NCBI GenBank assembly: GCA_024138025.1
Contig: JAMXBD010000820.1
Coordinates: 372,001 to 436,000 of the forward strand
Length of the DNA: 64,000 nt
Direction: 5' to 3'
Source: Combretum micranthum
Lineage: Eukaryota > Streptophyta > Magnoliopsida > Myrtales > Combretaceae
Numbering within the stretch: position 1 is the first letter of the stretch; each line of letters begins with the position of its first letter. The translations under genes and the position numbers were made by a program. The notes under the pieces were generated by a model that saw only the letters and a list, made by a program, of their open reading frames with translations, ran no database searches and was not told the DNA's origin. This document shows positions 22,680 through 36,052 of this stretch, in pieces.

Positions 22680-24060
22680 TGCTAAATCATGTTTTAATTG
22701 ATTATTTCAATGGTCAATATAATGAAAACAACACTTAAACTATGTTCTTATTTGATTTTAGGCCTCAAAGATATTAATTTCAAGAAAAGGAAGAATTTCA
22801 TGAAGTTGGAATTCATTTTGACAAGAAACAAGGGTGATTTTTGGACCATACGAGAACAAAACAATTGTATAATTTAAATATTTCAGAGGTGTGCCCAGAG
22901 AGCTAAAAAGGGAAACAAGATTGGCACGAATTAAGGATACGACCATTGTCTTAGTTGTTTCCCACCTATATTTGAGGAAATTAATGATCAAAGAGTCACA
23001 TAAGTACGAGACATGATTGTGTCTTACCGGTTTTGGAAGCAAACTAAATTGGAAAGTTCATGATTATACTTAAAGGAAAAGGCAACTTAGGATATTTTTG
23101 GATAGACTTAAGGATTTTAACTTCCACATTCATGAAGATTTTCCACTTGCCTAATTTGAAGATTAAATTTTCCATTTTAAAGCCTTTACTTGCCAATTAA
23201 GAAGATGTCAATTTTTGTATTTCTTAGACTGCAACTATCTTGTTTTGGAAGAGCAAACTTGTGATTTTGGAGCTTGAAGTACCCCTCTATATAAGAACAC
23301 CCTTGGGTAACCTACACATCATATTAGAATGGATCTTAAAGTATTACTTACATATTCTTAGATTAGTGCAAGTGAAGTTGTGAAACACAAGGTGCTTTAT
23401 CATATATCTTATGCTATTTTTATTACTTTTATGGAGGAGTAAACTTCTTGTATAAATTTTTTTGATCCTTAGAATATTTATGTGATTTGTACTTATAGTT
23501 TTCATTATATTGATTGATTTCATAAATCTAATTGCATCATTTTTATTGCTATCTTAAATTGATAGTACACAATATTGATTCTTGATTTGATTTTACTTAA
23601 CTTAATCGAAAGATTGCTTTTGTGAATAGATCCACATAATTGGAAGGAGTCGCATGCAACCCTAGAAATATGATGGCATAAATCTTCAGGAATTAGAGTC
23701 AAAACTAATATGTGAATTTGAGATAGTTAATGCTATCTTCGGGGTTTTAACTAAAAAGAAATTTTAGTTGATCAATCCAATATTAGGATTCTATAATCTT
23801 GAAAAAGATATTAATTTACTTTAGAAATTCCTATAGTTTAATAATAGCAACAGTAAAAATTAGAATTATCTTTAATTGAATCGCATAAATTCCTTGTAGG
23901 GATTCAAAATCTAAATGTCTTTACAACTTGATTAATTTTCAAGACTTGACTTGTGATTGTAATTGTTCTTTAATTTTTTTTGGGCCACTTATTGTTTTTT
24001 AGTTAATTGATTATATTTTAATACACTCAAGTTTGTAGGCTAAACAATAAGAGAAAAAGC
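22680..24060 (+). repeat. LTR-like or LARD-like noncoding retroelement DNA
   Basis: A TATATAAG box at 23288-23295 with an LTR-like leader, then ggaggagtaaacttcttgta and a long AT-rich tract of the kind that recurs in plant Tat/LARD LTRs. Similar wording, inverted, occurs at 40070-40700, 51170-51540 and 53700-54130. No coding region. It could be the 3' LTR of the Tat remnant or an independent fragment. Confidence 0.4.
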
Positions 24061-25409
24061 CATTATTAGCAATGTTGTCTGATCCAGACTAGGAGTTGAC
24101 TCTGATATATTGGGAATTCAAAGGTTGAAGTGTTGAACTGGGTTTAACTTGATGTCGAATCGGATTAATTAAAAATAAAAATTTAAATTATATCTTAATC
24201 ATAGAAAAACCAGATAAATGAAATTTAGCTAAAATTTTCTAATATGGTTAGCCACCAATATTTTAAATCCATCAAAACTAAATTTTAGAAGATATTAAAA
24301 TACATTTTTATAAATTCCAAACTTGATAGCCACAAATACTAAGACATAGCAAACAATTAAAAAGAACACTTACCTTTTTAAAATCTACTCTCTCCCCACA
24401 TTCTTTTTTTTTTTTAAGTTCATCCAATAAAATATTGCATTGTAGCTAGGCTATCAGAAGATGTATTTGAATTGACAACACCATACACACATGCCTTACA
24501 CCTACTTTTTATTCCTTTCCCTCCTGGCTTGATCCCACAAACAGTGAACACACGATCCACATGTCCTTTCCTTCCTTCCTCGCCTTTAACCTTGTGAAAA
24601 TCCTAAAACTCATCCATGATCCAACTTATCACCATCTCAACGTACTTTTGCTTGACCATTATTGTCCCCATTAGAGCATTCTATTCTCTTTCTCTCTAGC
24701 TATTAAACTCAACCTATATCTACCTGTCCATATCCTTCATCCAAATGCTTCATATGGTGAGGCAAAGTTTGATTCTTGGGGTAATTTTCTCCAATTGGCC
24801 CCAATAGCTTTTAAACCCACCAGGTTGGTTCTCTTGCAAACACTATTGACGTCAAGGAAGGAAATAGCGAGTTTAGGGTTAAGATTTGCCTTTTTGGGGA
24901 TGGGTTTTTATCTTTCTAAGGATTAATGGTTTTGTTTTTACTTCTTTTTTTTTTTTCTTAGTGGTTTCTTTTAAAGCTTTGCATTACGACCCAATGACTT
25001 GTTTGGGTTATGGTTGAATTGGTTAAGTCACTCTGGTTTGACAACATTCATTATTAGTACTCACTTATACTTGTGGGAACAACACTCGTACTTAAATCCC
25101 ATACTTCAAGATCGATAGGTCCACTTGCTCATGCATGATCGGATTAGGACTTAAGTTTGAGATTTTTTACTTGTTTCGATTTGCATAAGATCAATAAAGC
25201 ACCCACCAATCACATAGTGTATCATTAAAAGCTAATTTAGAGAAGATTTGAGCTGCTATGGACAAGCAATCCCCCGAATTTGTTAAGGATGTCTGAAGGC
25301 TCACTAGGAAGATTGCCATGTTGAGTAAATTTGACATTTTCCTACAGTTGTATTATCATGCAGACATGTTCTTCAACTACTAATGGTACTAAATTGCTAA
25401 TTATTAAGT
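24061..25409. other. Spacer, no gene seen
   Basis: AT-rich with a more mixed stretch at 24380-24900. No convincing long frame or domain; probably old repeat DNA. Confidence 0.45.
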
Positions 25410-27359
25410 AGGTGAAAGAGTTTTATACTAGTGATCTTGATTATTAAAACTTATGCTACTTGAAAAACATTTGTTGTTGATAAATTTTAAAGGTACGGTG
25501 AATTCTTATTTATACAAAAATAATTGTGTGTGTTGAGATATTTGACACAAGAGTTATTTTTGTGTGGGATTCACATGGAGAGTAGCTCATGGAACATATT
25601 GGAATAAAAAGTATTTTAGATGTTTTTAGTATATATTTTATTGGCCACATATGAAGTGAGATGTTGAGAGAGTTCATAGTAGATGAATTGTCTATAAAAA
25701 GATCGAGTCTTGACTCTTGCCATAAGGTTTGTATCAACATTTACCCATAGCTAGTGAGTCTTGAGTTGATTTCTTTGTAGACTTTGTATTAGTGTTACCT
25801 AAGTTTAAAAAGGGTTGTGATTTAATATTTGTGGTGGTGGATAGATTTTTAAAGATAGCACATTTCATACGGTGTCACAAGATTGAAAATGCTTTCTATG
25901 TTCTTGCATTAGTCTTTGGAAAAGTTGTGGAATTGTATGATAAACCTAAGAGTATAGTTGATGACCAAGATATCAAATTCCTCAATTAATTTTGAAAGTT
26001 CTTATGGGGAAGCTAAGAACCAAACTTCTGTATTTGATCACTCGTCACCTATAAATTGATAACTAAATTGAGGAAATTCATGAAACGATGACTAAAGGTG
26101 CAAATGAACCAAGCCAGTTCATAAACCATTAAAAATTGATTCAATATTTACTCGGGTTGAATTTGAAAATAGTTTAGTCGAACTCAATAGAAGTAGTTGA
26201 TTCAGCGAAGCTTGAGCTTCATATGTTTAGCTCAATTAACTCACAAGCTTAATTGAGCTCGGTGAAGCTCCAATTAAGTATAAACAATAATTGAATTTGA
26301 ATCATTATTGAATATTAAATCATCTCAATAAAATTTAATTTTTTTAATAAATTGAAACTAAAAGAGCTCAATTGAGTTGAATTTGAGCTTGTCTAATTTT
26401 ACTTTAAGTTAGATTTGAGATTAAAATCTTAAGCTTGATCGAATTTAAGCCGATCTCGAGCTTTAAAATTTTGAGTCAAGCTTGAGGTCAATATTTTACT
26501 GTATAAACTCGATTTGTTTACAGCCCTAACAATGACTACACTGTTGTATGTTGTTATTGGGAAGCATATATTTCATGGCAAGAATGTTTGTCATTTATTG
26601 AATTTGCATATAATCATTTCACACATTTCTCTACTAAATTTTTTCCTTTTGTTATTATTTATAGTCTTAATCATTTAACTCCACTAGATTTGTTACTCTT
26701 ACCATTTTTTAGCATGCAGGTCTAAATGCAAAAAGGAATGTAAAAGTGCTGCAAATGATTCATGGGTAGGCTAAGTGACTAATTTAGATAAAGAATAAGC
26801 TATACATTACTGAAGCTAGTAAGGGTTGCAAGAACGTTGCATTCAAGCCAGGTGATTAGGTATGGGTACATATGGGAAAAGAAGGGTTTCCAATTCAATA
26901 GAATTCCAATTGCAACCAAAGTGCAGATGGTTTATTTCAAGTGCATTTGAAAATTAATGATGATGCTTACAAGCTAGATTTTTCAAGTAAATATAGCGTC
27001 AAAGCCATCTTAATGTTGTTGATTTATCTATTTTTTATGCAAGTGATGATCTAAGGACGAATCTTTTTTGGGAGAATGAGAATGATGGAAGACTCCAACC
27101 TCTCAATTCTTTAGATTGGCCAAAGATCATTTAAGGTCCAATCACATGTACTAAAGGTAAGATGATTCAAGAGGAATTTAATGGGTTTTGTTGCAAGTTC
27201 TTGAACGATGCTGGACATGACTTGGAGGTAGTTACGGGACTCAATGTCAAATTGGTTGATATAACTCTCATGCAACAAGATACGTATCTAGATCAAAATG
27301 TAAAGTAGAACACTTGTGAATCATCTCATGTGGACCTGGGAGCTAAACATGGCTTAAGT
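25410..27359 (+). pseudogene. Gypsy (CRM/Galadriel-like) integrase remnant, copy A
   Basis: Follows the integrase of CRM/Galadriel-type elements from the RNase H-integrase linker onward: a worn zinc-finger region 25550-25740, then the open stretch 25792-25989 (FVVVDRFLKIAHF, then KSIVDDQDIKFLN) with the first two catalytic Asp blocks. After a hAT-like insertion (26093-26528) come the core end (26537-26700), FKPGD...VWVHMGKEGFP and INDDAYKLDF of the C-terminal module, then a tail with DLRTNLFWENE. Stops are frequent. The part from 25748 on is repeated as copy B; the part before is not, so this is the original locus. Confidence 0.75.
26093..26528. mobile_element. hAT-like MITE 1 in unit A
   Basis: 436 bp. 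Flanks acgatgac (26085-26092) and acaatgac (26529-26536) match 7 of 8. Ends are inverted: taaaggtgcaaatgaacc, and tagggctgtaaacaaatcga from the right. Rich in gagctc/aagctt words. It splits the integrase core, whose reading continues on both sides. Confidence 0.75.
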
Positions 27360-27367
27360 TGATCAGT

Positions 27368-28237
27368 TAGACATCATCACGGGTTGATCGGTTCCCATAA
27401 CCAGCAGTTTCAGAACTGAAAATCAGCATAGGGATGGTGGGTTCGAACCAATTAAGGACCTATTGATTTTAGTGGGTCCTTATAGTTTCATCCCCCAAGA
27501 CTACCTAATCTAGTGGTTTTGGAACCACTGGTTCAAGAATTGATTATAGAACTAGCAAAACCAGCGATTCTCATAGTTCTACGCCAAAAAATTAAAAAAA
27601 GAAAGAAAAAAAATTATAAAAAAGATTGTAATTAGAAAACAAATATTTAAGTTATTTTCATGTGAATAGTTTATTTCCTATTCACGAAAAAATTATTTCC
27701 GATTCACGACATTTAATCTATTATCATTAATAACATAAGTAAAAAATATAGTTGAAGTAGTGTCATGTTAAGTTGATATAGATTTCTAACCAAAGTGGAT
27801 TTTTCTTTCTTAACAAATAGGAATTGCTTTTGTGTTTGTGAGACTTATTTGTATCTTGAATAATTTATAATGGTACATTACTAACATAACAATTAAAAAA
27901 GTTTAAGTAGTTGTATATAAATAAATACATAATAAAGTCTCTTTTAATTTATAGGTTGTAAACAATTATTGTTAGACCCAATGTTATTTTAAGTTAAAAT
28001 TTTGTTTACATTTTTTTCTTGCTTTAATTAAAAAGTTATTTAACTTATTTTTATTTTTTCAATCTCATGCTTCTAAGTTCAAGAGGAACCGAAACCGAAC
28101 AATAGGAACCGACAGTTCCTAAGAATCGGGAGCCGGACCAACTCCTACAGGTTAGGTTCTGGTTCCACTAATTTTAAAAATGAAAATTTACAATTCAGAT
28201 ATGAATCTAAGCCCGAATCGACCCGTGATGACCTTTA
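27368..28237. mobile_element. hAT-like element 2 in unit A
   Basis: 870 bp. Flanks tgatcagt (27360-27367) and cgatcagt (28238-28245) match 7 of 8. Inverted ends: tagacatcatcacgggt, and taaaggtcatcacgggt from the right. Subterminal ggttcc/ggaacc words point both ways. Non-coding. It interrupts the 3' part of the gypsy remnant. Confidence 0.75.
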
Positions 28238-28245
28238 CGATCAGT

Positions 28246-28760
28246 GGAGCACAATTAGCTTAAGTCATTAAGCTAGTCATTTGTGCTTGGTCGCCGCTCC
28301 TTCAATTTCAATTATTCAAGCAATATTTCGTTATTTCTCTTATTTAAGTCCATATAATAGGTATTTTGGATATATCTTGACTTGAATTATTTATTTATTT
28401 TTTTTGTCTTATTATATGTCATGAGCCCTTAGATAGGCCGTAAAACAATGTAATTGACGGTTTTACGTTTTTGTCAATTTTCTTTGAGAGATTACAAATA
28501 TTCTTTTATATTCTTTTGAGAATTTTTGAACTAAACAAGATACCACTCCTGTCATGTTCGTCATATTCCAAACTTCTTGGTTCTTAATAGTTAATGAACT
28601 GAGGTTCTTTCTTATTGGTTCTTTGTTAATCATAACCACCAAGTAATAGCTAAACCCATAAATATTTGATCTTCATTCTTCATCCTTACGAATTGAGACC
28701 TCAAATCACTTTTTAGAAATCATCATCAATATATTATAGAGAAATTGTAAAAAACCCTCT
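28246..28760 (+). repeat. Probable 3' LTR-like region of the gypsy remnant, unit A
   Basis: Follows the pol tail and hAT-like element. Wording such as ggcttggtcgcc-like and gagcccttagataggcc, and an R-U5-like T-rich stretch, resemble CRM/Galadriel LTRs. No clear TG...CA border. Confidence 0.4.
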
Positions 28761-28812
28761 TAATTGTTTATCAAGGTGTATGTCTACACTCTAAACTTTA
28801 AATGTTGCAAAT

Positions 28813-28968
28813 AACCTTCCTAAACTAAAGGATATCTAATTTTATCGTTTAGTAAAAATACATTAAGATAAAATTTTAGAGGGTGTTTAAGTATAAGTTT
28901 AACCTCCCTAAACTAAAGGATATCTAATTTTATAGTTTAGTAAAAATACATTAAGATAAAATTTTAGT
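28813..28968. repeat. Local 88-bp-period duplication, only in unit A
   Basis: A 67-bp stretch starting aacct(t/c)cctaaactaaagg occurs at 28813 and again at 28901. Unit B has it once (near 32200), so this arose in A after the large duplication, or was lost from B. Confidence 0.8.
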
Positions 28969-29144
28969 ATTTGGATCAAATATATGGGGTGTGTGTGTGT
29001 TCATTTTTTATTTTTATGAGCTAGTTTATTAAAACCTAGGGATAATTTGCAATATTTGAAAGATAAAAGATGTATACACACGAAGATTAAAGTTAAGAGA
29101 TTGTTTACATTTTTTTTTATCTGTTATTTTTCTCTCCATATCAC

Positions 29145-30747
29145 TAGCTAGTGAGTCTTGAGTTGATTTCTTTGTAGAGTTTGTATTAATGTTACCTAAG
29201 TTTAAAAAGGGTTGTGATTCAATATTTGTGGTGGTGGATAGATTTTTAAAGGTAGCACATTTCATGCGGTGTCACAAGATTGAAAATACTTTCCATGTTC
29301 TTGCATTATTCTTTGGAAAAGTTGTGGAATTGTATGATAAACCTAAGAGTATAGTTGATGACCAAGATATCAAATTCCTCAATTAATTTTGAAAGTTCTT
29401 ATGGGGAAGCTAAGAACCAAACTTCTGTATTTGATCACTTGTCACCTATAAATTGATAACTAAATTGAGGAAGTTCATGGAACGATGACTAAAGGTACAA
29501 ATGAACCAAGTGGATTCATAAACTATTCAAATATTTACTCGGGTTGGATTTGAAAATAGTTTAGTCAAACTCAATAGAAGTAGTTGATTAAGCCAAGCTT
29601 GAGCTTCATATGTTTAGCTCGATTAACTCACAAGCTTAATTAAGCTCGGTGAAGCTCCAGTTAAGTATAAACAATAATTGAATTTGAATCATTATTGAAT
29701 ATTAAATCATCTCAATAAAATTTATTTTTAATAAATTGAAATTAAAAGAGCTCAATTGAGTTGAATTTGAGCTTGTGTAATTTTACTTTAAGTTAGATTT
29801 GAGATTAAAAAAATCTTAAGCTTGATCTAATTTAAGCCAATCTCGAGCGTTAAAATTTTGAGTCAAGCTCGAGCTTGATATTTTACTATATAAACTCGAT
29901 TTTGTTTGTAGCCCTAACAATGACTACACTGTTGTATGTTGTTATTGGGAAGCGTATATTTCATGGCATGAATGTTTGTCATTTATTGAATTTGCATATA
30001 ATCATTTCGCACATTTCTCTACTAATTTTTTTCCTTTTGTTATTATTTATAGTCTTAATCATTTAACTCCACTAGATTTGTTACTCTTACCATTTTTTAG
30101 CATGCAGGTCTAGATGCAAAAAGGAATGTAAAAGTGCTACAAATGATTCATGAGTAGGCTAAGTGACTAATTTAGATAAAAAATAAGCTATACATTACTC
30201 AAGCTAGCAAGGGTTGCAAGAAGGTCGCATTCAAGCCAGGTGATTAGGTATAGGTGCATATGAGAAAAGAAGAGTTTCTAATTCAATAGAATTCCAATTA
30301 CAACCAAAGTGCAAATGGTTTATTTCAAGTTCATTTGAAAATTAATGATGATGCTTACAAGCTAGATTTTTCAAGTAAATATAGCATCAAAGCCATCTTA
30401 ATGTTGTTGATTTATCTATTTTTTATGCAAGTGATGATCTTAGGACAAATCTTTTTTGGGAGAATGGGAATGATGGAAGACTACAACCTCTCAATTCTTT
30501 AGATTGGCCAAAGATCATTTAAGGTCCAATCACATGTACTAAAGGTAAGATGATTCAAGAGGAATTTAATGGGTTTTGTTGCAAGTTCTTGAATGATGTT
30601 GGACATGACTTAGAGGAAGTTATGGGATTCGATGTCAAATTGGTTGATATAACTTTCATGCAACAAGATATGCATCTAGATCAAAATGTAAAGTTGAACA
30701 CTTGTGAATCATCTCATGTGGACCTGGGAGCTAAACATAACTTAAGT
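29145..30747 (+). pseudogene. Gypsy integrase remnant, copy B
   Basis: Same content as copy A from the duplication point: an open stretch 29189-29386 with the two Asp blocks, hAT-like element 1 at 29490-29916, then the C-terminal module. Frame 30550-30807 (MIQEEFNGFCCKFLNDVGHD) stays open here but is stopped in copy A; it is the pol tail running into the next insertion, not a gene in its own right. Confidence 0.75.
29490..29916. mobile_element. hAT-like MITE 1 in unit B
   Basis: 427 bp, the copy of 26093-26528. Flanks acgatgac (29482-29489) and acaatgac (29917-29924) carry the same mismatch as in A, so the duplication copied an insertion that was already old. Confidence 0.75.
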
Positions 30748-30755
30748 CGATCAGT

Positions 30756-31625
30756 TACACATCATCATAGGTCGATCGGTTTCCGTCACCACCAGTTCCA
30801 GAACTAGGAATCAGCCTAGGGATAATAGGTTTGAACTAGTTAAGGACCTGTCGATTTTAGTGGGTCCTTATAGTTGCATCACCCAAGACTACCTAATCCA
30901 GTGGTTTTGGAACCAATGGTTCAAGAACTAGTTATAGAACTAGCAAAACCAGCGATTCTCACAGTTCTATGCCAAAAAATTATAAAAAGAAAGAAAAAAA
31001 TTATAAAAAAGATTGTAATTAGAAAACAAATATTTAAGCTATTTTCATGTGAATAGTTTATTTCCTATTCACGTAAAAATTATTTCCGATTCATGACATG
31101 TAATCTATTATCATTAATAACATAAGTAATAAATATAGTTGAAGTAGTGTCATGTTAAGTTGATATAGATTTCTAACCAAAGTGGACTTTTTTTTCTTAA
31201 CAAATAGGACTTGCTTTTGTGTTTGTGAAACTTATTTGTATCTTGAATATTTTATAGTGGTACATTACTAACATAACAATTAAAAAAGTTCAAGCAGTTG
31301 TATACAAATAAATATATAATAAAGCTTCTTTTAACTTATAGACTATAAACAATTATTGTTAGATCCAATGTTATTTTATGTTAAAATTTTGTTTACATTT
31401 TTTTCTTGCTTTAATTAAAAAGTTATTTAACTTATTTTTATTTTTTTAATCTCATGCTTCTAAGTTCAAGAGGAACCGGAACCGAAAATATAGTAATCGA
31501 TGATTCCTAAGAATTGAGAGCCGGATCGACTCCTACAAGTTAGGTTCTGGTTCCATTAATTTTGAAAATGAAAATTTACAATTCAGATATGAATCTAAGC
31601 TCGAACAGACCCGTGATGACCTCTA
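30756..31625. mobile_element. hAT-like element 2 in unit B
   Basis: 870 bp, the copy of 27368-28237. Flanks cgatcagt (30748-30755) and caatcagt (31626-31633). Right end reads tagaggtcatcacgggt inward, cleaner than in A. Confidence 0.75.
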
Positions 31626-32469
31626 CAATCAGTGGAGCACGATTAGCTTAAGTCATTGAGCTAGTCATTTGGGCTTGGTCGCCACTCCTTCAATTTCAAT
31701 TATTCAAGCAATATTTTGTTATTTGTCTTATTTAAGTCCATGTAATAGGTATTTTGGATATATCTTGACTTGAATTATTTATTTATTTTTTTGTCTTATT
31801 ATATGTCATGAGCCCTTAGATAGGCCGCAAAACAATGTAATTGACGGTTTTGCGTTTTTGTCAATTTTCTTTGAGAGATTACAAATACTCTTTTGTATTC
31901 TTTTGAGAATTTTTGAACTAAACAAGATATCACTCCTGTCATGTTCGTCATATTCCAAACTTCTTGGTTCTTAATAGTTAATGAACTGAGGTTCTTTCTT
32001 ATTGGTTCTTTGTTTATCATAACCACCAAGTAATAGCTAAACCCATAAATATTTGTTCTTCATTCTTCATCCTTGCGAATTGAGACCTCAAATCACTTTT
32101 TAGAAATCATCATCAATATATTATAGAGAAATTGTAAATAACCCTCTTAATTGTTTATCAGGGTGTATGTCTACACTCTAAACTCTAAATGTTGCAAATA
32201 ACCTCCCTAAACTAAAGCATATCTAATTTTATGGTTTAGTAAAAATACATTAAGATAAAATTTTAGAGGGTGTTTAAGTATAAATAATATTTTGGATCAA
32301 GTATATGGGGTGTGTGTGTGTGTGTTCATTTCTTATTTTTATGAGCTAGTTTATTAAAACCTAGGGATAATTTGCAATAATTGAAAGATAAAAGATGTAT
32401 ACACACGAAGATTAAAGTTAAGAGATTGTTTACATATTTTTTGTTTATTATTTTTCTCTCTCTATCACT

Positions 32470-35400
32470 CCTTTTTTTTTTTTCCCCCCCACACACGCAA
32501 GTAGGTGCCATCGTTAATTAATATATTATTATTAGATATGGTGGTAACATTAAGATCTACATGTTGACATTAAATCTAAAAAATTAAAAAGGTAAAAAAT
32601 CTTTGCATGTCATCCTCATCTCCTAAGATTAGTTGAAGTTCACATTATTGATCTTCAAAATTGCACTACTACTGAAGTTGTTTGTACTTATCTTGTTTGT
32701 CTTATCAACTGTTATGCTTTAAATTTGGAGGCTAAATTGCGAATTTAATTTTTAATGTGTTATTACTATTCTATTTAAGCCCTTTAAATTCTACTTCCTA
32801 TTTATGCTCTTCAATTTTTAGAGAAGGAAAACACAATGGAAAGAAATATCTTTTATTTTTTTTCCCTTTTTAATAGTCGCTCAACACCATTAATATTTGA
32901 GAATTGAGACTCCTGCATGGAGGTGGATTCTGATCCTTTGTCAGATGACAAGTGGCATTTTACATAGAGTTAATAAAAGGACTTATTTCCTCAAATTTTC
33001 AAAAAAAAAAGTTATTAATAACTCAAACTAAATAAACAAAGAATAATATGTATATATAATATATCTATTTTTTGCGAATAATAAATTGCAGACAAAAAAT
33101 AAAGAGTTGAGGTGGGAGAGAGACAGAATCAAGCTGGACCAGACTAACCGGTCCTTCGACCAAAGCCGTCCCAGATTTGGTAATCGGGCCCATCTTCTAC
33201 CAAGACATCTAAGACATGGGACAAGCAAACCATTTTGAGGAAACACCATTTGTTATTCTCATCGGTGAAGTCCATAGCCACCATCTTAGAGGGAAGGGGC
33301 CTGCTCATCGATTGGAATGACAATGACCCATTACTAGGAAACACCATTTGCTGTCCTCAATGATTTAGATGGCTACTCCTGTTGGAAACAGTTTTTTTAT
33401 CCTTCTTTCCTACATTTGCAATCATATACTTTTTTTTTTTTTTAATCACTACAACAAGGAATGAGGGAATCGAATTAAGAGCTCAAAAGACAAGAGAGGT
33501 GCCACTAAACTATAAGATGAATGATAATTTGATCAATGACCTTTCGATCAATATTCAACTTAATTTACAATCTTTTAAATCTTTTAAATGAGCCCTCATT
33601 ATTTTTGGAAAAGTTATTATGTTACTTCTATTAGGTTAATAAGCAGTTTTCATCGGATTTGATTGACCATAGATATTTCTTGTATTCTATTAAACCGTAT
33701 TAAGTTGGAAAATTTATTGGAATAAGTCATTCATTAGTCATTTGGGTGCAAATATTTTTAAAGAAAAGGCCAACCGTAGCATGGACTATGAAATGGTATG
33801 ACTAGGCAATCCAGCATCCGCATATTATGGGAAAGTTTTTCAATAGACCATGGGGTATGCAAATCATGGTTTTACACCGTTATATATGCAAAGTTAATTA
33901 ATTTTTTTATACAAATCCCACAAATCTAAAGTCGTAAAGAGTAGATTATAAAAATACAACTTACGTTTTTTAACTTCTTCAAGCAAGTGATTGGTATTCT
34001 TATTTTTAATAAAGTATTTACTCATGTTTTATTATTTTATGTAAACCTTAAGTTTGTAAGACATGTTAGGTAGTGATTGTTTTAATAAAATTAATTTAAC
34101 TTATTAAATATATACAAATAATTTTTTTGTACATCTGACATCATTCTCCTCATGTTAGACAAAATTCACTATTTCATTATTGGCTTGCCTTTATGGTGCA
34201 ATGGTATCCCAAGACGACTGTCGTCTATAATGCCAATTGATGTAGTGAAAGACATTAGATAACTATCATATTTCATTGATTTTGTGAATATTCGGAAAAT
34301 GAAGATTGAGATAAAATAGAAATTTGTTGAATCGTGCACGATTATCGAAAAACGATCTTCTATATATCTGTTAATTCTATATCAAAATTCCAAAACTCAA
34401 CAAAAGTGCAAAATTTTGGAAAAGAGATAAACATTGCAATCTGTTGGTTTATGCATAAATTCAAAAAAGTAATATGCTATCAATATGTTGATTCCATGGA
34501 ATACTAGGAAAAATAGAAGAGATAAAATAATATTTTTATTCCATTAAAAATTTTCCTCTCAGTTTTTATATTACTAGTTTATTTATAGGATTATAATAAA
34601 ATATAGTTAAAAGACTTGACATATATAGAAAGATATACTAATCATTTAAAAGATATTGCTCTTATTAAAATAATACTAAAAAAGTCTATAAAAAAATAAC
34701 GATCTTCCTAAAATAATAATATGTCCTTCTTGTACTTGTGCCCATGATTTAACTCTGTTGTACATCTCGCATTAACTTCATATAATGGAAAAACTCATCT
34801 TCAAATCCATAAATGAGAGGGAGAGACAGATCATATTAGGGATGTTCAATTGGGAGATAACATAAATATATAAATGAACACCAACTTCTCTAAGACATAT
34901 TCCATATGAAAAAATAAAGTGAAATAATGACATGAATTAAATGAATTAATTCCATTTTTTAATCAAGAACAAGTTAAACAATGATAATTACAAAAGAGAA
35001 AAAAATTCAAAACATACTCGAAAATTATTTTCATGTCACCTAACAAGAACTAATATATAGTCTTACCAAAATAGTATAATGGGGCTTCAAACTTTAAGAA
35101 GCACTAGACAGATAACGTTAATGAAAATGATTCCATAGATTTTGATCTACAAAGGTGTTTTGTGAGGGTGATGTAACGATTCGAAGTGATGGTTTTGCTT
35201 GCTATTAAGGTTTTATAGATGATGGTATGGAGAAAAATGGGAATATTTGTATGAAGATCGATTATTTTGTGTTATGGTGTAGAGAAAAATTATGATCAAT
35301 TTTGGATTAAGGTATTTCCTTTTTTTTTTATAAAAGAAAGGATTTGAAAAAGTGAGATTTGATAAAAAAAAGGTAGCATTGCTTTGTGATCTATTTATTG

Positions 35401-36052
35401 AGTCATGTGAATTACACATGGGTTAATGAAGTAACAGATGCTTAAACAAAACATAACGATGAATATCTCTGGTCAAATTTTTGTTAAAAGGAAAAACACA
35501 GGTGAATTACTTATAAAATAGATAAAATATAGGTTTTTTCTTTTAATAATTAACCATTGATAAATGTTAGTACTTGTCATATTTATACTTATACCGAAAT
35601 AGTAAATATATGTAATTGATTGGACTATAGAATATTTATTTATTATAACGTTATAATGTAGTTAAGAAATATATACCATTTCACTTTATAATTTATAAAA
35701 TTAATAAAACAAAAATAATAAAAGAAATTAAAAATCAAAATCCTTTGAGCATAACATAGACTTTGCAACGACTTTTTTTCTGAAACTTGACCAAATTCAA
35801 GTTCAAAGAGTCTGTGACGTAGGACGTGACAGGCGGGAAAAAAAAATGGGAACATGTGATGTACTATGTAATTAATTCTCATCTAAGTCCCGCTTTCTGG
35901 CTCTGGCCAAGACAAATCGCATTTAAAGTACTGGCACAAAATACTTGGTCAAACAAAATTACTGACAAAAAAGAATCCAAGTTAGAGCAGTGAAAGCTTC
36001 TTATCTAGCTCCTTTTTCTTGGGATAAATCAATTAACTATAAATGGTTGCAC
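32470..36052. other. AT-rich spacer, no gene seen
   Basis: Small frames at 33028-33347 (minus strand) and 33382-33591 resemble nothing I know. Around 33120-33370 composition is more balanced, and ggaaacaccatttg occurs twice about 100 bases apart (33239 and 33339), a possible old repeat. Otherwise A/T-rich with runs of A or T. Confidence 0.45.

Larger units (their letters stand above)
25748..29144. repeat. Tandem duplication, unit A (3.4 kb)
   Basis: Direct repeat of 29145-32469, starting tagctagtgagtcttgag and ending ...tatcac. The units differ by a few percent plus small indels. They abut without spacer: the end of A touches the start of B at 29144/29145. Contents in order: integrase end, hAT-like element 1, pol tail, hAT-like element 2, LTR-like 3' region. 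Confidence 0.9.
29145..32469. repeat. Tandem duplication, unit B (3.3 kb)
   Basis: Second copy of unit A in the same orientation. It begins in the middle of the integrase remnant, where A has more pol upstream, showing that B is the daughter copy. It ends at tctatcact (32461-32469), the same place where A meets B. Confidence 0.9.

Noticed and set aside
30550..30807. 85-residue plus-strand frame in unit B
   Set aside because: It is the tail of the decayed gypsy pol running into a hAT-like element; the copy in unit A is stopped.
33028..33347. Two overlapping minus-strand frames with balanced composition
   Set aside because: No recognised domain, and a repeated ggaaacaccatttg word suggests noncoding repeat DNA.
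34185..34245. tRNA-like words (ggtgcaatggtatc)
   Set aside because: No acceptor stem or complete cloverleaf could be formed by eye.
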